DNA of 7,201 bases, taken from Lachnospiraceae bacterium (GTDB taxonomy: Bacteria; Bacillota; Clostridia; Lachnospirales; Lachnospiraceae). The notes under the pieces were generated by a model, which was not told where the DNA came from, searched no databases, and saw only the letters and a list, made by a program, of their open reading frames with translations. The stretch lies in assembly GCA_017959525.1 (NCBI GenBank), contig JAGDAL010000142.1, positions 1 to 7,201 of the forward strand, written 5' to 3'. The translations under genes were made by a program, and so were the position numbers. Positions 6,695-7,201 of the stretch are shown here, one piece after another (within the stretch, counting starts at the first letter, position 1; every line of letters begins with the position of its first letter).

Positions 6695-7201
6695 ATGGAC
6701 GTATTGATTACTAATTTAGGTTTGCTGATTAATGCAACCTTAATCGCTACCCCGCCTCTTCTTTTTGCAGGACTTGGTTCTTGCTTCTCTGAGCGAAGCG
6801 GAGTTGTTAACATCGGTATCGAAGGTATGATGACCATCGGTGCCTTCACCGGAGCAGTTGCTTCCCTTTACACCGGCAACGGTTGGGCAGCTTTCTTGAT
6901 TGGTGGTTTGGCAGGAGCTTTACTTGGCGTCATTCACGCTTTGGTATGTATCTCCTTCCATGCAGACCAGACCATTGCAGGTACTGCAATTAACTTCCTT
7001 GGAACCGGTTTATCCCTGTTCCTTTGCAAGGCTTTATTTGATAACTCTTCCGATACACCGGCCCATGATCCAAGCGCAGCTTTGCCTAAGATCTTCAATG
7101 GTGTTTTTGAGACCGGTTCTTTCGGATACAACGTTTTGAACGTATACGGTGTTGCTTACTTGGTTTTCGTTCTGGCTATTGTTTGCTGGGTCGTCTTCTA
7201 C
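6695..7201 (+). CDS. nupQ: Nucleoside ABC transporter permease 2 (3'-truncated by window end)
   Basis: This is the second membrane subunit of the importer (NupQ/YufQ type), pairing with the preceding permease. The frame is open from ATG 6695 through the last base, giving 169 residues of a protein that usually has about 300. AAGGAGG (6681-6687) lies 7 nt upstream inside the end of the previous gene, and only 2 bp separate the two genes, so they are surely on one transcript. The family motif ERSGVVNIGIEGMM occurs at residues 33-46, the counterpart of RTGVFNIGAEGQ in permease 1. Hydrophobic segments are visible near residues 8-30, 45-61, 66-88, 91-110 and 150-169. A DQTIAGTAINFLGTGLS segment (about 90-106) is also typical of the family. 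Nothing abnormal is seen in the part present. Confidence 0.93.
   Translation, partial: MDVLITNLGLLINATLIATPPLLFAGLGSCFSERSGVVNIGIEGMMTIGAFTGAVASLYTGNGWAAFLIGGLAGALLGVIHALVCISFHADQTIAGTAINFLGTGLSLFLCKALFDNSSDTPAHDPSAALPKIFNGVFETGSFGYNVLNVYGVAYLVFVLAIVCWVVFY

Noticed and set aside
1..7201. CRISPR array, tRNA/rRNA, insertion sequence, phage or toxin-antitoxin genes
   Set aside because: No repeat-spacer pattern, structural RNA, transposase or integrase-like protein, or terminal inverted repeats were seen on either strand.

Overview
The window looks like chromosomal DNA from a Firmicute of class Clostridia, most likely a Lachnospiraceae-type gut anaerobe. This is inferred from the style of the lipoprotein signal peptide (MKKKLMAVLL... 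ending in MVAC followed by Gly/Ser/Asn), strong AGGAGG-type ribosome binding sites, sigma-A promoters, the gene families present and moderate GC. No species can be named from the sequence alone. Every recognisable gene is on the + strand, and coding density is high.

Layout. (1) Bases 1-1539 hold the 3' part of a glycoside hydrolase family 2 gene whose upstream end lies outside the window. The reading frame is broken by an in-frame TAA at 55-57, with family-like sequence on both sides, so it is called a pseudogene or N-terminally damaged gene. (2) Seven bases after its stop comes a near-consensus promoter (1546-1574). It drives uridine kinase (udk, 1610-2260) and a NUDIX hydrolase (2270-2737), which lie 9 bp apart and end at a clear intrinsic terminator (2743-2773). 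(3) A 151-bp gap carries that terminator, a probable extended -10 promoter and a small inverted repeat, and leads into a four-gene nucleoside ABC importer of the BMP/NupNOPQ type: substrate-binding lipoprotein (2889-3974), double ATPase (4085-5635), permease (5625-6692) and a second permease (6695 to past the window end). A strong terminator hairpin sits between the lipoprotein and ATPase genes, and a second promoter-like sequence runs into it.

How the genes work together. The lipoprotein would capture nucleosides outside the membrane, the two permeases would form the channel and the fused ATPase would power uptake. Uridine kinase would phosphorylate imported uridine or cytidine, and the NUDIX enzyme may clean damaged nucleotides from the pool. 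The neighbourhood thus reads as nucleoside uptake and salvage beside an unrelated, decaying sugar-hydrolase gene. These are known families; I found no clear sign of an undescribed system. The points most worth a second look are the nonsense-interrupted GH2 gene, a duplicated palindromic 16-mer inside it, and the overlapping promoter and terminator inside the transporter operon.
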